From contig NZ_CXOP01000002.1 in the NCBI RefSeq assembly GCF_001269345.1, positions 434,853-498,852 on the forward strand: 64,000 nucleotides of DNA, read 5' to 3'. Every line of letters begins with the position of its first letter. Position 1 is the stretch's first letter. The notes under the pieces were generated by a model. The model was not told the origin of the DNA, did no database searches, and was given only the letters and a program-made list of their open reading frames with translations. Of the stretch, positions 17,214 through 27,576 are shown piece by piece. The stretch comes from Limnohabitans sp. 2KL-27 (GTDB lineage Bacteria; Pseudomonadota; Gammaproteobacteria; Burkholderiales; Burkholderiaceae_C). Both the position numbers and the translations under genes were made by a program.

Positions 17214-18296
17214 ATGGCCGATTTGTTTGACAACCCCATGGGCCTGTGTGGCTTCGAGTTCGTCGAGTTTGCATCCCCCGTCGCCAACACCCTGGAGCCC
17301 TTGTTTGAAAAGATGGGCTTTTCTTTGGTGGCCAAGCACCGATCCAAAGATGTGGTGCTGTACCGCCAAGGCGACATCAACTTCATCGTCAACCGCGAGC
17401 CCAAAAGCCTGGCCGGCTACTTTGCCGCCGAGCACGGGCCGTGTGCCTGTGCGTTGGCGTTTCGCGTGAAAGACTCGCACAAAGCCTATGAGCGTGCACT
17501 GGCCATGGGCGCTCAACCGGTGGAGGTGCCCACTGGCCCGATGGAGCTGCGCTTGCCCGCCATCAAGGGCATTGGTGGCGCGCCTTTGTATTTGATCGAC
17601 CGCTTTGAAGACGGCAAAAGCATTTACGACATCGACTTTGAATTCATCGACGGCGTGGACCGCCACCCGCCCGGTCACGGCTTCAAGCGCATCGACCACA
17701 TGACGCACAACGTCTACAAAGGGCGCATGGCTTACTGGAGTGGTTTTTACGAAAAGCTGTTCAACTTCCGCGAGATCCGCTACTTCGACATCCAAGGCAC
17801 CCACACGGGCCTGACCAGTCGCGCCATGACCGCGCCCGACGGCATGATCCGCATCCCGCTGAATGAAGAGTCGGGCAAGACCGGGGGCCAGATCGAAGAA
17901 TTTTTGATGCAGTTCAACGGCGAGGGCATCCAGCACATCGCGCTCTTGACCGACGACCTCTTGAAAAGCGTGGACGCGCTGCAAATGGCGGGCATTCCGC
18001 TAATGACCGCGCCCAACGACATCTATTACGAGATGCTCGAAGAACGCCTGCCGGGCCATGGCGAGCCGGTGCCCGAGTTGCAGGCGCGCGGCATCCTGAT
18101 GGACGGATCAACCGCCAATGGTGAAAAGCGTTTGCTGTTGCAAATCTTCAGTCAGACCTTGCTGGGCCCCGTGTTCTTCGAGTTCATCCAGCGCAAAGCC
18201 GATGAAGGCTTTGGCGAAGGCAACTTCAAGGCGCTGTTTGAGAGCCTGGAGCGCGATCAGATTCGGCGTGGGGCGATACAGGTGGATCAAGCCTGA
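17214..18296 (+). CDS. hppD: 4-hydroxyphenylpyruvate dioxygenase
   Basis: Non-haem Fe(II) enzyme turning 4-hydroxyphenylpyruvate into homogentisate in tyrosine breakdown. The 360-residue length is typical. Two vicinal-oxygen-chelate halves are visible; the iron ligands are in the second: His in I-D-H-M-T-H-N-V, His in G-I-Q-H-I-A-L and Glu in [11 protein letters not shown] 17214 is preceded by GGAG; the frame extends five codons further. The upstream gap contains a run of nine C and five T. It is convergent with recQ, four bases apart. Confidence 0.95.
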   Translation: MADLFDNPMGLCGFEFVEFASPVANTLEPLFEKMGFSLVAKHRSKDVVLYRQGDINFIVNREPKSLAGYFAAEHGPCACALAFRVKDSHKAYERALAMGAQPVEVPTGPMELRLPAIKGIGGAPLYLIDRFEDGKSIYDIDFEFIDGVDRHPPGHGFKRIDHMTHNVYKGRMAYWSGFYEKLFNFREIRYFDIQGTHTGLTSRAMTAPDGMIRIPLNEESGKTGGQIEEFLMQFNGEGIQHIALLTDDLLKSVDALQMAGIPLMTAPNDIYYEMLEERLPGHGEPVPELQARGILMDGSTANGEKRLLLQIFSQTLLGPVFFEFIQRKADEGFGEGNFKALFESLERDQIRRGAIQVDQA

Positions 18297-18300
18297 GAGG

Positions 18301-20181
18301 TCAGCTGCCGTTGCACACCCGCAGCACCTGTTCGCCATAGGCCTCGAGCTTTTTGACGCCCAGCCCGCTGATGCCTTGCAGGTCTTGCAAGCTTTGCGGG
18401 GCGGCTTCGGCAATGGCGGCCAGGGTGGCGTCGTGGAAGATCACATAGGCCGGCAGGTTGTGCTCTTTGGCCACTTCGGCGCGCCAAGCCTTGAGGTTGA
18501 TGTAACGCACCATCGCGTCTTGGCCCAAATTGGCCGCCGCTGGCCCCGGTGCACTGCGTGTGCGGGCCTTTTTGTCGCTGCGCTGGCTGGTGCTCTCGCG
18601 CAATTGCACCGGCACATCGCCTTTGAGCACGGCGCGTGAGGCTTCGGTCAGGTGCAAGGTGCTGAAACCGTCTTCGGTGTGCACATGCAGCGCACCAATG
18701 GCGATCAACTGGCGCATCACAGCGCGCAGTTGTTGCTCGCTGTAATCCGCGCCCAGCCCAAAGGTGCTGATGCTTTCATGGCCGCGCTGCACCACTTTCT
18801 CGGTTTTCTTGCCACGCACGATGTCCATGGTGTGGCCCGCACCAAAGCTGTGGCCACTGCTTTGTTGGCAGCGGTACACGGTGGACAGCAGTTTGCGCGC
18901 GGCATCGGTACCGTCCCAGACCTCTGGGGGTTGAAGGCAGTTGTCGCAGTTGCCGCAATAGGGCATGTACACGCCTTGTCCAGCGTCTGTTTGACCCGGA
19001 TAGGTTTCGTCAAAATATTTCAGCAATCGAACACGGCGGCAGTCGGTCGCCTCGGCCAGACCCAGCAACGCATCGAGCTTGCCGCGCATGACCTGCTTGA
19101 ACTCTTCACCCGCCGGGCTCTCGTCGATCATGCGGCGCTGGTTGACCACGTCTTGCAGGCCATAGGCCATCCACGCGTCCGACGCCAAGCCGTCGCGCCC
19201 GGCACGGCCTGTTTCTTGGTAGTAGCCCTCGATGTTCTTGGGCATGTCCAGGTGCGCCACAAAGCGCACATCGGGTTTGTCGATGCCCATGCCGAACGCG
19301 ATGGTGGCCACCATCACCACGCCTTCTTCGCGCAAAAATTCGTTTTGGTGGCGCTGGCGCACCGCCGCGTCCAGGCCTGCGTGGTACGGCAGCGCATGGA
19401 TGCCCGACTCGACCAGCATGGCCGCGATCTCTTCGACCCGCTTGCGCGACTGGCAATAGACCACACCCGCTTCTTCGGGGTGCTCGCGTTCGATGAAGCG
19501 CAGCAATTGGGTGCTGGCGTCTTTTTTCTCGACGATGGTGTAGCGGATGTTGGGCCGGTCAAAGCTGCTGATGAACAGCTCGGCGCCTTCCAATTGCAAG
19601 CGCTCGACGATGTCGGCACGGGTCAGCGCATCGGCCGTGGCCGTGAGCGCCACACGCGGCACGCCGGGGTAGCGCTCGTGCAACACCGTCAGGCCCCGGT
19701 ACTCGGGCCGGAAGTCGTGGCCCCATTGGCTCACGCAATGGGCTTCATCGATGGCGAACAGGCTCAGCAGCCCGCGTTCGAGCAAGGAGTCCATTTGGGC
19801 CAGAAAGCGCCCATGGGTCACGCGTTCAGGTGCTGCGTAGAGCAGCGTGATCTCACCGCGCATCAGTCGGCGTTCGATGTCCTGCGCTTCTTCGCTCGTC
19901 AGCGTGGAGTTGAGGAAGGCGGCGTTCACGCCCGCTTCGTGCAACGCACCCACCTGGTCGTGCATCAGCGCAATCAAGGGCGACACCACCACCGTGATGC
20001 CCTGGCCTGCCCGTTGGCGAGCGATGGCCGGAATTTGGTAGCACAGCGACTTGCCACCACCCGTGGGCATGAGCACCAGCGCATCGCCCCCTGCCGCCAC
20101 ATGGTCGATGATGGCTTGCTGGGGGCCGCGAAAGGCATCGTAGCCAAAGACTTCGCGCAGGATGGGGAGGTGGGGGGACAC
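18301..20181 (-). CDS. recQ: ATP-dependent DNA helicase RecQ
   Basis: 3'-5' superfamily-2 helicase for recombination and fork repair, about 626 residues. The order is: helicase core with Walker A P-T-G-G-G-K-S, D-E-A-H box, Q-S-R-K-R and G-R-A-G-R-D-G; a zinc-binding RQC region with clustered cysteines (Y-C-G-N-C-D-N-C); and a C-terminal HRDC domain (L-P-A-Y-V-I-F-H-D, then G-V-K-K-L-E-A-Y-G). The reading frame is open to 20580, but that part would run into queC and is arginine/proline-rich. I place the start at GTG 20181, ahead of L-R-E-V-F-G-Y, which gives normal RecQ length; the start has no clear ribosome-binding site. Confidence 0.93.
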   Translation of the reverse strand: MSPHLPILREVFGYDAFRGPQQAIIDHVAAGGDALVLMPTGGGKSLCYQIPAIARQRAGQGITVVVSPLIALMHDQVGALHEAGVNAAFLNSTLTSEEAQDIERRLMRGEITLLYAAPERVTHGRFLAQMDSLLERGLLSLFAIDEAHCVSQWGHDFRPEYRGLTVLHERYPGVPRVALTATADALTRADIVERLQLEGAELFISSFDRPNIRYTIVEKKDASTQLLRFIEREHPEEAGVVYCQSRKRVEEIAAMLVESGIHALPYHAGLDAAVRQRHQNEFLREEGVVMVATIAFGMGIDKPDVRFVAHLDMPKNIEGYYQETGRAGRDGLASDAWMAYGLQDVVNQRRMIDESPAGEEFKQVMRGKLDALLGLAEATDCRRVRLLKYFDETYPGQTDAGQGVYMPYCGNCDNCLQPPEVWDGTDAARKLLSTVYRCQQSSGHSFGAGHTMDIVRGKKTEKVVQRGHESISTFGLGADYSEQQLRAVMRQLIAIGALHVHTEDGFSTLHLTEASRAVLKGDVPVQLRESTSQRSDKKARTRSAPGPAAANLGQDAMVRYINLKAWRAEVAKEHNLPAYVIFHDATLAAIAEAAPQSLQDLQGISGLGVKKLEAYGEQVLRVCNGS

Positions 20182-20390
20182 GTTCGGTGTGACAGCTTTG
20201 GGTGAGGGGTGATTGTCCGCTATTGGGCGGCTTGATTTTGGCGGGTGTTGTGAGGGTGGGCGGGGGCGGGCACAGGGTTCCTCATGAGGCGGGGGTACGC
20301 CAAAATCGTCACCCCGTGCCCGCCCCCTTCCAAACGCCCCCCGACTGAGACAGCTCTCTCCCTCTATTGACAGCGTTACCATCCTTCCCC

Positions 20391-21110
20391 ATGCACACCT
20401 CTGCCCTTGTTCTGTTTTCCGGTGGCCAAGACTCCACCACCTGCCTGGCCCATGCCTTGAGCCGCTATGAGCGCGTTGAAACATTGGCTTTTGACTACGG
20501 CCAGCGCCACAAAGTCGAGCTGGACGCGCGTTTGAACGTGCTGGCGGCCCTGAAGGCGCGGTTTCCGGCCTGGGCCCCAAAAATGGGCGAGGACCATTTG
20601 CTGGACGCCAGCATCCTGGGCCAGATCAGCGAAACGGCATTGACCCGCGACACCGCCATCGCCATGGAAAGCTCGGGTCTGCCCAATACCTTTGTGCCCG
20701 GGCGCAACCTGTTGTTCCTGACGCTGGCCGCCGCTTTGGCCTACCGCCGGGGCTTGCAAGTGATCGTCACGGGGGTGTGCGAGACCGATTTTTCGGGCTA
20801 TCCCGACTGCCGCGACGACACCATGAAGGCCATGCAGGTGGCCCTGTCGCTGGGCATGGACCGCAAGCTGCTGATCGAAACCCCGCTCATGTGGATCGAC
20901 AAGGCCCAAACCTGGCAACTGGCGCACGATTTGGGCCACAAGGCCGATGCCCACGGTGGCGGACCGGCCTTGGTGGACCAGATCGTCGAGCACAGCCACA
21001 CCTGCTATCTGGGTGACCGCAGCCAGCGCCATGCTTGGGGTTATGGCTGCGGCCAGTGCCCCGCGTGTGAGCTGCGGGCGTCGGGGTTTGAGCGATTTCA
21101 AAAGGCTTGA
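20391..21110 (+). CDS. queC: 7-cyano-7-deazaguanine synthase
   Basis: Converts 7-carboxy-7-deazaguanine to preQ0 with ATP and ammonia, in queuosine biosynthesis. The 239-residue protein has the PP-loop S-G-G-Q-D-S-T-T at residues 10-17, the [10 protein letters not shown] segment, the [14 protein letters not shown] motif and a C-terminal zinc site [13 protein letters not shown] 20391 gives the family N-terminus. It is divergent from recQ across 209 bases in which I see no clear promoter or riboswitch. The metH1 gene follows 25 bases later. Confidence 0.95.
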   Translation: MHTSALVLFSGGQDSTTCLAHALSRYERVETLAFDYGQRHKVELDARLNVLAALKARFPAWAPKMGEDHLLDASILGQISETALTRDTAIAMESSGLPNTFVPGRNLLFLTLAAALAYRRGLQVIVTGVCETDFSGYPDCRDDTMKAMQVALSLGMDRKLLIETPLMWIDKAQTWQLAHDLGHKADAHGGGPALVDQIVEHSHTCYLGDRSQRHAWGYGCGQCPACELRASGFERFQKA

Positions 21111-21122
21111 AACCCGGACTTT

Positions 21123-21138
21123 TACAATACGGGTCATG
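21123..21138 (+). promoter_or_regulatory. -10 box directly ahead of metH1, possible leaderless start
   Basis: TACAAT at 21123-21128 ends seven bases before the metH1 ATG at 21136, so a transcript from it would begin at or next to the start codon. The -35 region is poor, and no Shine-Dalgarno sequence precedes the ATG. Read-through from queC is the alternative. Confidence 0.35.
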
Positions 21139-22182
21139 AAGACCCCTGTTTACACCCGCGCCCAAGCGCTGCCCGCGATCCTGAACACCCGCATCGCCAT
21201 CCTGGACGGGGCCATGGGCACCATGATCCAGCGTTTCAAATTGTCGGAGGCCGACTACCGGGGCGAACGTTTCAAGGACTTCCCCAAAGACGTCAAGGGC
21301 AACAACGAGTTGCTCAGCCTGACCCGTCCCGACGTGATCCGCGACATCCACGAAGGCTATTTGGCCGCCGGTGCCGACCTGATCGAGACCAACACCTTTG
21401 GCGCGACCACCGTGGCCCAGGCCGACTACGACATGCAGCACCTGGCCCGCGAGATGAACCTGCAGTCCGCCAAGATAGCCCGAGCGGCCTGCGACAAGTT
21501 CTCCACCCCCGACAAACCCCGTTTTGTGGTCGGCGCCTTGGGCCCCACGCCCAAGACCGCCAGCATCAGCCCCGACGTGAACGACGCCGGGGCCCGCAAC
21601 GTGACCTTTGAAGAACTGCGCGCCGCTTATTACGAACAGGTGGAAGCCTTGGTCGAAGGGGGCTCCGACGTGTTGCTGGTGGAGACGATTTTTGACACGC
21701 TCAACGCCAAAGCGGCGCTGTTTGCCATCGAAGAATTCTTTGAAGCCAGTGGTGAGCGCCTGCCCCTCATCATCAGCGGCACCGTGACCGATGCTTCGGG
21801 CCGCATCCTGAGCGGCCAGACCGTGACCGCTTTTTGGCACAGCGTGCGCCACGCCCAGCCCCTGGCCATTGGCCTGAACTGCGCCTTGGGCGCGACGCTG
21901 ATGCGCCCTTACATCCAGGAGCTGAACAAGGTGGCGGGTGATACGTTCATCAGCTGCTACCCCAACGCGGGCTTGCCCAACCCGATGAGCGACACCGGCT
22001 TTGACGAAACGCCCGAGGTGACCAGCCGCCTGCTGCACGAATTTGCCGCCGAGGGCTTGGTCAACATTGTGGGCGGCTGCTGCGGCACCACACCCGAGCA
22101 CATCGGCGCGATTGGCAAAGCCGTTGCACCCTTGGCCCCGCGCAATGTGCACGGTGGGTTTTTCTACAAAGAAGCGGCCTGA
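21136..22182 (+). CDS. metH: Methionine synthase, homocysteine-binding module (split MetH, N-terminal part)
   Basis: A 348-residue protein corresponding only to the first module of cobalamin-dependent methionine synthase. It starts [10 protein letters not shown], has [15 protein letters not shown] and ends with the zinc-thiolate motif [10 protein letters not shown]. It binds and activates homocysteine for methyl transfer from methylcobalamin held on the partner encoded at 23157-25952. The frame ends cleanly at a stop and a hairpin, so this is a stable split, not a frameshift. Split metH genes occur in Comamonadaceae. Here the halves are separated by an opposite-strand phosphatase gene. Confidence 0.93.
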   Translation: MKTPVYTRAQALPAILNTRIAILDGAMGTMIQRFKLSEADYRGERFKDFPKDVKGNNELLSLTRPDVIRDIHEGYLAAGADLIETNTFGATTVAQADYDMQHLAREMNLQSAKIARAACDKFSTPDKPRFVVGALGPTPKTASISPDVNDAGARNVTFEELRAAYYEQVEALVEGGSDVLLVETIFDTLNAKAALFAIEEFFEASGERLPLIISGTVTDASGRILSGQTVTAFWHSVRHAQPLAIGLNCALGATLMRPYIQELNKVAGDTFISCYPNAGLPNPMSDTGFDETPEVTSRLLHEFAAEGLVNIVGGCCGTTPEHIGAIGKAVAPLAPRNVHGGFFYKEAA

Positions 22183-22192
22183 GTTTTCAGGC

Positions 22193-22218
22193 CATGTCGG
22201 GGCTTGCGCCCCGACATG
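22193..22218. terminator. 11-bp perfect hairpin between convergent genes
   Basis: CATGTCGGGGC (22193-22203), TTGC loop, GCCCCGACATG (22208-22218). A very stable stem without a T-run, between the convergent ends of metH1 (22182) and the phosphatase gene (22225). Probably a bidirectional 3' end or mRNA stabiliser. Confidence 0.6.
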
Positions 22219-22224
22219 TCGGGT

Positions 22225-22971
22225 TCAAGGCTCTAACAGCATCCGCTTCAACTCGCCCAGATCTTGGGGGCTGAGGCCAATCGCGCCGTGCAAATAGTCC
22301 TGCATGCCGCCGTGTTGGGTGTCTACCGCGTCAAAAGCCGCCTGCAAAAACTCTGGCTGCACTTGCCACAGCACCTTCATCACATGGGGGTGGCCTTGGC
22401 CCTCCAGTCGGGCATCGCGCTTGTAGAGTTGGTTGGTCAGCAAATAGTCGTGCTCGATGGTGGCGCGGTTCACGCCCAACGCTGAGAGCAGCAGCGCCGC
22501 CGCAAAACCGGTGCGGTCTTTGCCAGCGGTGCAGTGGAACACCTGGGGTGTGGGCTGCTCCAGCAAATGCTTCAGGAACCGCCCATATGTGTCCGCGTTG
22601 CGGTTCACAAAATCGCGGTAGGTCTCGCGCATCAAATCCACTGTCTCTTCGGTGGTGGGCACGATGCCCTGCGCCACCAGCGCCTGCATGCGCGCGATCA
22701 CGGTAGGCTCAATCGTCAGTGCCACGCGCTCAACGCCGGCAATCGCATAAGGCGTTGCGGTGTATTCGACCACGCCGCGAAAGTCCAGGCTGTGCCGCAC
22801 ACCCAGCGACTGCAAACGCGCCACATCTGCATCGGTCAGCCCCGCCAGATGGTCCGAGCGAAACACATGGCCACGCTTGACGCGCTGGCCCCCAGCCGTG
22901 GGGTAGCCGCCCACATCGCGGAAGTTGGACGCGCCTTGCAGGGATGTGAGAGGGTTGGATTCGAGGGTCAT
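22225..22971 (-). CDS. Tyrosine-protein phosphatase family protein
   Basis: A 248-residue protein with the protein-tyrosine-phosphatase signature H-C-T-A-G-K-D-R-T-G near residues 145-154, where Cys is the nucleophile and Arg binds phosphate. The N-terminal N-F-R-D-V-G-G-Y and F-R-S-D-H-L-A-G-L place it in the bacterial Y_phosphatase3 group (PF13350 type), some of which also accept serine or lipid phosphates. No signal peptide. It sits between the two metH genes on the opposite strand, with its 5' end facing the riboswitch of metH2. Its link to methionine metabolism, if any, is unknown. Confidence 0.85.
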   Translation of the reverse strand: MTLESNPLTSLQGASNFRDVGGYPTAGGQRVKRGHVFRSDHLAGLTDADVARLQSLGVRHSLDFRGVVEYTATPYAIAGVERVALTIEPTVIARMQALVAQGIVPTTEETVDLMRETYRDFVNRNADTYGRFLKHLLEQPTPQVFHCTAGKDRTGFAAALLLSALGVNRATIEHDYLLTNQLYKRDARLEGQGHPHVMKVLWQVQPEFLQAAFDAVDTQHGGMQDYLHGAIGLSPQDLGELKRMLLEP

Positions 22972-23072
22972 GTGCGTCTCAAAGGTGATGGCCCCATTGT
23001 GCGGCGTTCAAACCGTCAAACCTGTCATCTTGGTGCAAAGTGGGTGTCAGTTTCTCAGGTCAGGCCTGCGGT

Positions 23073-23078
23073 TAAAAT
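23073..23078 (+). promoter_or_regulatory. Candidate -10 box of metH2
   Basis: TAAAAT at 23073-23078 places the transcript start near 23085, right at the 5' edge of the riboswitch. The -35 region (about 23050) is weak. Confidence 0.4.
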
Positions 23079-23086
23079 CACCCCTT

Positions 23087-23141
23087 CCCCAAGGAGCGTT
23101 GCAGCCCGCCGCCGTCAAGGCGCATCCGGTCAGGCTTGGGG
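23087..23141 (+). promoter_or_regulatory. S-adenosylhomocysteine (SAH) riboswitch
   Basis: The closing helix is CCCCAAG (23087-23093) with CTTGGGG (23135-23141). Inside are the conserved 5' block AGGAGCGTTGCAG (23092-23104) and the 3' block CAGGCTTGGGG, which match the SAH riboswitch family known upstream of metH, ahcY and metF in proteobacteria. SAH binding turns such genes on. The metH2 start is 15 bases downstream, so control is probably at translation or by early termination. I recognised the consensus by eye; a covariance-model scan would settle it. Confidence 0.85.
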
Positions 23142-23156
23142 CCGTTCAATGTCTGA

Positions 23157-25952
23157 ATGATCTTGCACAACGACGCTCACCTGTTGCCCCAAGGTGAGCC
23201 CGTGTCTGTTGTCGCGTCTGAAATTCTGTCTGTTTCCCCCATGAAGTTGTCCGGTCTGGAGCCTGTCTCCATCGGCACGGGGTCGCTGTTTGTCAACGTG
23301 GGTGAGCGCACCAACGTGACCGGCTCCAAGGCCTTTGCCCGCATGATTTTGAACGGCGAATACGAGCAAGCGCTGGCCGTGGCGCGCCAGCAGGTTGAAA
23401 ACGGTGCGCAGATCATCGACGTGAACATGGACGAAGCCATGCTCGACAGCCAGGCGGCCATGGTGCGGTTTTTGAACCTGATGGCCGGCGAGCCCGACAT
23501 CGCCCGCGTGCCGGTGATGGTGGATTCGTCCAAATGGACCGTGATCGAAGCCGGTTTGCGCTGCATCCAGGGTAAGGGCATCGTGAACTCGATCAGCATG
23601 AAAGAAGGCGTGGAAGAGTTCAAGCGCCAGGCCAAGCTGGTCAAACGTTACGGCGCGGCTGCCGTGGTCATGGCGTTTGATGAAAAAGGCCAGGCCGACA
23701 CTTACGAACGCAAGATCGAGATTTGCGAGCGCGCTTACCGCGTGCTGGTCGACGAGGTGAACTTTCCGCCGGAAGACATCATTTTTGACCCCAACATTTT
23801 TGCCATCGCCACCGGCATCGAAGAGCACAACAACTACGCGGTGGACTTCATCAACGCCACGCGTTGGATCAAGCAACACCTGCCGGGCGCCAAGGTCTCG
23901 GGCGGTGTGTCCAACGTGTCCTTCAGCTTCCGGGGCAACGACCCGGTGCGCGAGGCCATCCACACCGTGTTCCTGTACCACGCCATCCAGGCGGGCATGG
24001 ACATGGGCATCGTCAACGCGGGCATGGTCGGCGTCTACGACGACCTGGAGCCCACGCTGCGCGAGCGGGTGGAAGACGTGGTGCTGAACCGCCGCCCTGA
24101 TGCGGGCGAGCGTTTGGTGGAAGTGGCCGACAGCGCCAAGGGCGCAGCCAAAGACGAGACCACCAAGCTGGCCTGGCGCGGCACGCCCGATGCACCGGTG
24201 CGTGTGGCGCAGCGCTTGAGTCACTCGCTGGTGCATGGCATCACCGACTTCATCAGCGACGACACCGAAGAGGCTTACCAAGAAATTCTGGCCAAGGGCG
24301 GTCGTCCGCTGCATGTGATCGAAGGCCCGCTGATGGACGGCATGAACGTGGTCGGCGACCTGTTCGGCCAGGGCAAGATGTTCTTGCCGCAGGTGGTGAA
24401 AAGCGCCCGCGTGATGAAACAGGCTGTGGCGCATTTGCTGCCTTACATCGAAGCCGAAAAGCTCGCGCAAGAAGCCGCTGGCGAAGACGTGAAAGCCAAG
24501 GGCAAGATCGTGATCGCCACCGTCAAGGGCGATGTGCACGACATTGGCAAGAACATCGTCACCGTGGTTTTGCAGTGCAACAACTTTGAAGTGGTCAACA
24601 TGGGCGTGATGGTGCCCTGTCACGAAATTTTGGCCAAGGCCAAAGCAGAAAACGCCGACATCATTGGCCTTTCGGGCCTGATCACGCCCAGCCTCGAAGA
24701 GATGCAGTACGTGGCGGCCGAGATGGAAAAAGACCCGTATTTCCGCGAACGCCAGATGCCGCTGCTCATTGGCGGGGCCACTTGCAGCCGCGTGCACACC
24801 GCCGTGAAGATCGCGCCCAACTACAGTGGCCCCGTGGTTTATGTGCCCGATGCTTCGCGCAGCGTGGGTGTGGCGCAGGGCTTGTTGTCCGAGCAAGCGG
24901 CCAAATTCATCGCCGACCTGAACACCGATTACGCCAAAGTGCGCGAGCAACACGCGGGCAAAAAGCAAACTCCGATGTGGACGCTGGCCCAAGCCCGCGC
25001 CAACAAGACACCGATCGACTGGTCGCAAGGCGTGCCCGCCGCGCCCAAGTTCATTGGCCGGCGCGTGTTCAAGAACTACGACCTGGCCGAGATCGCGCAG
25101 TACATCGATTGGGGTCCGTTCTTCCAGACTTGGGATTTGGCGGGGCCTTTCCCCGCGATCCTCGATGACGAGGTGGTGGGCGAGCAGGCGCGCAAGGTGT
25201 ATGCCGACGCGCAAGCCATGCTGCAAAAAATCATCGATGGCCGCTGGGTCACCGCCAACGCGGTGCTGGGCCTGTACCCCGCGAACAGCGTGAATGACGA
25301 CGACATCGCGCTCTACACCGATGCGTCTCGCCAGCAGGTCGCCATGACCTGGCGCGGCTTGCGACAGCAAACCGAAAAACAGCGCATCGATGGCGTCATG
25401 CGCCCCAGCCGCTGCTTGGCCGACTTCGTCGCGCCGCAGGGCACAGCGCCAGACCATGTGGGCCTGTTCGCGGTCACCGCCGGCATCGGTGCCGACAAAC
25501 GAGCTGCCGCTTTTGAAGCCGCACACGACGACTACAGCGCCATCATGCTCAAGTCATTGGCTGACCGCTTGGCCGAAGCTTTGGCCGAATGTCTGCACAA
25601 AAAAGTGCGTACCGACCTGTGGGGTTATGCCGTGGGCGAGGCGCTGAGCAACGAAGCGTTGATTGCCGAAAAGTACCAAGGCATTCGCCCCGCACCCGGC
25701 TACCCGGCCTGCCCCGACCACAGTGCCAAGCAAGCGATGTTCGACTTGCTGCAATGCGAAGACATCGGCATGGGCCTGACCGAGAGCCTGGCCATGACGC
25801 CTGCAGCCAGCGTGAGTGGTTTCTACATCGCCCACCCCGAGGCCCAGTACTTCAACGTGGGCAAAGTGGGTGACGACCAGGTGAGCGATCTGGCACAGCG
25901 CAGCGGTGTCGAGGTCAAAGACCTGCAACGCTTGCTGGCCCCCAACCTGTAA
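23157..25952 (+). CDS. metH: Methionine synthase, pterin / cobalamin / reactivation modules (split MetH, C-terminal part)
   Basis: Up to 931 residues carrying the rest of cobalamin-dependent methionine synthase. In order: methyltetrahydrofolate-binding domain ([10 protein letters not shown] near 47, D-V-N-M-D), cap domain, B12-binding domain with D-V-H-D-I-G-K-N (axial His at about 461) and G-L-S-G-L-I-T-P-S, and the C-terminal AdoMet reactivation domain with [12 protein letters not shown]. It works with the homocysteine module at 21136-22182. The start is uncertain: ATG 23157, GTG 23202 (after AAGGTGAG) or ATG 23241; the riboswitch position favours an early start. Confidence 0.93.
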   Translation: MILHNDAHLLPQGEPVSVVASEILSVSPMKLSGLEPVSIGTGSLFVNVGERTNVTGSKAFARMILNGEYEQALAVARQQVENGAQIIDVNMDEAMLDSQAAMVRFLNLMAGEPDIARVPVMVDSSKWTVIEAGLRCIQGKGIVNSISMKEGVEEFKRQAKLVKRYGAAAVVMAFDEKGQADTYERKIEICERAYRVLVDEVNFPPEDIIFDPNIFAIATGIEEHNNYAVDFINATRWIKQHLPGAKVSGGVSNVSFSFRGNDPVREAIHTVFLYHAIQAGMDMGIVNAGMVGVYDDLEPTLRERVEDVVLNRRPDAGERLVEVADSAKGAAKDETTKLAWRGTPDAPVRVAQRLSHSLVHGITDFISDDTEEAYQEILAKGGRPLHVIEGPLMDGMNVVGDLFGQGKMFLPQVVKSARVMKQAVAHLLPYIEAEKLAQEAAGEDVKAKGKIVIATVKGDVHDIGKNIVTVVLQCNNFEVVNMGVMVPCHEILAKAKAENADIIGLSGLITPSLEEMQYVAAEMEKDPYFRERQMPLLIGGATCSRVHTAVKIAPNYSGPVVYVPDASRSVGVAQGLLSEQAAKFIADLNTDYAKVREQHAGKKQTPMWTLAQARANKTPIDWSQGVPAAPKFIGRRVFKNYDLAEIAQYIDWGPFFQTWDLAGPFPAILDDEVVGEQARKVYADAQAMLQKIIDGRWVTANAVLGLYPANSVNDDDIALYTDASRQQVAMTWRGLRQQTEKQRIDGVMRPSRCLADFVAPQGTAPDHVGLFAVTAGIGADKRAAAFEAAHDDYSAIMLKSLADRLAEALAECLHKKVRTDLWGYAVGEALSNEALIAEKYQGIRPAPGYPACPDHSAKQAMFDLLQCEDIGMGLTESLAMTPAASVSGFYIAHPEAQYFNVGKVGDDQVSDLAQRSGVEVKDLQRLLAPNL

Positions 25953-25957
25953 ACGCC

Positions 25958-27028
25958 ATGCACACCTTCTGGACCGCCTGCGGCCACCAACACCTGACAC
26001 CCAACGAGCGCGGTTGGTTGGTGCCCAGTCCAGACTACTGGCGAATGTGGCTGCAACGCCCCGAAATGGCGCTGGTGCCCGAATCGTGCAAGGCCGAAAA
26101 GCGCTTGCATGCCGCGCTGACCGAGGCGCCCAACAGGCTGGTCACCCCTGCAGACTACAAACATTTCAAGGACGACGATGTCCGTGAAAATTACAAACTG
26201 TTTTTGCGTTTTCGCGATGAAGTGAACAGCGCGGGTTCTCTGGAAGCGGCCTACATGGGCTGGATCCAGAGTGGCAACATCCAGCTCCCGCCCCTGTTCA
26301 TCGACCTGGTGGTGCAGGCCATCGTGTGCAATGTGTTGACCGGTGAGAACGATGCTTGGGTCTGGCGTGCGGCAGAACTGCTGTTCAGACGCCAACGCAT
26401 CACCGTGCGCGATGGCCGCGTGCTGTCGGGCGACAGCGACACGCTGGACACTTTGCAAGCCACCGGTGGCCTCGGTGAGATGGGCCGCTTGTTGATGGAG
26501 GGCGGTGCGGCGCTCAAAGCAGTCGATGTGAAAGTGCTGCACAAGGACAACGAAGAGCGTTACCTGGCGCAGCGCGAAGGCTTGGGCCGCTACGCTTTTT
26601 TGCTGGACATGACGCACGAGATCCAGAACGAGTTGCCGCACGGCTTGATCCTCAAAATGGTCAATGCCCGCTCGGGCCTCAAAGCCTTGTCGGTGGTGCT
26701 GGCGCGTTGGGTTCAACACTTCTTGGGGGTCTCGGTGCAAATCGAGCCGGTGCAAAAAGTGGACGACCCCGCTTGGCGTTGGCATGTGGGCCTGGACGTC
26801 ACGTCCACCGCTTTGCTCAATGACTTGTACCAAGGCATGGAGCTGGAAGCTGCGCGGCAACAACAACTCATCAGCCTGTTCAAGCTGCGCTTTGACCACC
26901 CGCAAGACATGCGCGCCGATGTGCAAGGCAAGCCGGTTTATTTGGGCTTGGCCATGAACGAGCAGGGACTGCTCAAACTCAAACCGCAAAATCTGCTGCT
27001 CAATTTGCCCTTGACCCTTTCTGCCTGA
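25958..27028 (+). CDS. DUF6352 family protein
   Basis: A 356-residue cytoplasmic protein without signal peptide or membrane helices, starting five bases after metH2, so probably co-transcribed. The N-terminus (F-W-x-x-C-G-H, L-x-x-N-E-R-G-W-L-V-P) and tryptophan-rich first third resemble the DUF6352 family of Burkholderiales. No catalytic motif is apparent and no function is known. The position behind metH2 suggests, but does not show, a link to one-carbon metabolism. Family name given from memory of similar proteins. Confidence 0.7.
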   Translation: MHTFWTACGHQHLTPNERGWLVPSPDYWRMWLQRPEMALVPESCKAEKRLHAALTEAPNRLVTPADYKHFKDDDVRENYKLFLRFRDEVNSAGSLEAAYMGWIQSGNIQLPPLFIDLVVQAIVCNVLTGENDAWVWRAAELLFRRQRITVRDGRVLSGDSDTLDTLQATGGLGEMGRLLMEGGAALKAVDVKVLHKDNEERYLAQREGLGRYAFLLDMTHEIQNELPHGLILKMVNARSGLKALSVVLARWVQHFLGVSVQIEPVQKVDDPAWRWHVGLDVTSTALLNDLYQGMELEAARQQQLISLFKLRFDHPQDMRADVQGKPVYLGLAMNEQGLLKLKPQNLLLNLPLTLSA

Positions 27029-27070
27029 AATTTTTCGCTCAGGTTTTGTTATCTTTAACTACCCCCGTAA

Positions 27071-27520
27071 ATGATGAAAACCATACTCCGCTTCTCGTGT
27101 CTCGCCCTCACCCTCGCCCTGTTGGCCCCATCGGCCATGGCGCAAAACGCGGTGATCACAGCTGCCGCCAAAGAAGATGGCGCTGTGGTGACCCCCAGTG
27201 GACTGGTCTACAGAAGCCTGAAAGACGGCAGCGGTGCCAGCCCCACGGCCAGCGACAAAGTGACGGTGCACTACAAAGGGACCTTCCCGGACGGACGCGA
27301 ATTTGACAGTTCTTACAAACGCGGCCAGCCCATCGACTTTCCCCTCAACCGCGTGATTGCGTGTTGGACCGAAGGCGTGCAGCGCATGAAGGTGGGTGGC
27401 AAAGCCAAGTTGACCTGCCCGCCTGAAATCGCTTACGGTGCGCGAGGCGCGGGCAACGCGGTGCCGCCCAACGCCACACTGTTGTTTGAGGTGGAGTTGC
27501 TGGGCATCCAAGGCAAGTGA
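27071..27520 (+). CDS. FKBP-type peptidyl-prolyl cis-trans isomerase, exported
   Basis: A 149-residue protein with a cleavable signal peptide (about 1-24, ending A-M-A-Q-N) and one FKBP domain: V-T-V-H-Y-K-G-T-F-P-D-G-R-E-F-D-S-S, then W-T-E-G-V-Q-R-M-K-V-G-G-K, P-P-E-I-A-Y-G and N-A-T-L-L-F-E-V-E-L. It should catalyse proline isomerisation during folding in the periplasm. A cysteine occurs in I-A-C-W-T-E-G, and a second in L-T-C-P-P. Four bases overlap an in-frame ATG of the next frame, but the better ynjB start lies downstream. Confidence 0.9.
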   Translation: MMKTILRFSCLALTLALLAPSAMAQNAVITAAAKEDGAVVTPSGLVYRSLKDGSGASPTASDKVTVHYKGTFPDGREFDSSYKRGQPIDFPLNRVIACWTEGVQRMKVGGKAKLTCPPEIAYGARGAGNAVPPNATLLFEVELLGIQGK

Positions 27521-27576
27521 TGCCTTTGGCGCCATTCACTGGACCACCGCACCCAGGCTCACGCGATAGGCTTGAC

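Noticed and set aside
20360..20391. TTGACA at 20367-20372 as a queC promoter -35 box
   Set aside because: It is only 19 bases before the ATG, leaving no place for a -10 box ahead of the start.
20182..20580. N-terminal extension of RecQ
   Set aside because: It would overlap queC on the other strand and is an Arg/Pro/Gly-rich stretch without RecQ homology; normal family length is reached from GTG 20181.
22193..22218. Hairpin as a riboswitch or attenuator for the phosphatase gene
   Set aside because: It lies at the 3' ends of two convergent genes, so an end or stability role is simpler.
23130..25526. A 798-codon open frame antisense to metH2, and similar long antisense frames opposite icd (9271-10407), recQ (18652-20205) and selD (36111-38150)
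   Set aside because: They are rich in His, Gly, Gln, Ala and Val in the way complementary strands of GC-rich genes are, lack ribosome-binding sites, and lie opposite genes with clear families.
21136..25952. metH split as a sequencing error or recent frameshift
   Set aside because: The halves are 974 bases apart with a complete phosphatase gene, a hairpin and a riboswitch between them, so the split is genuine.
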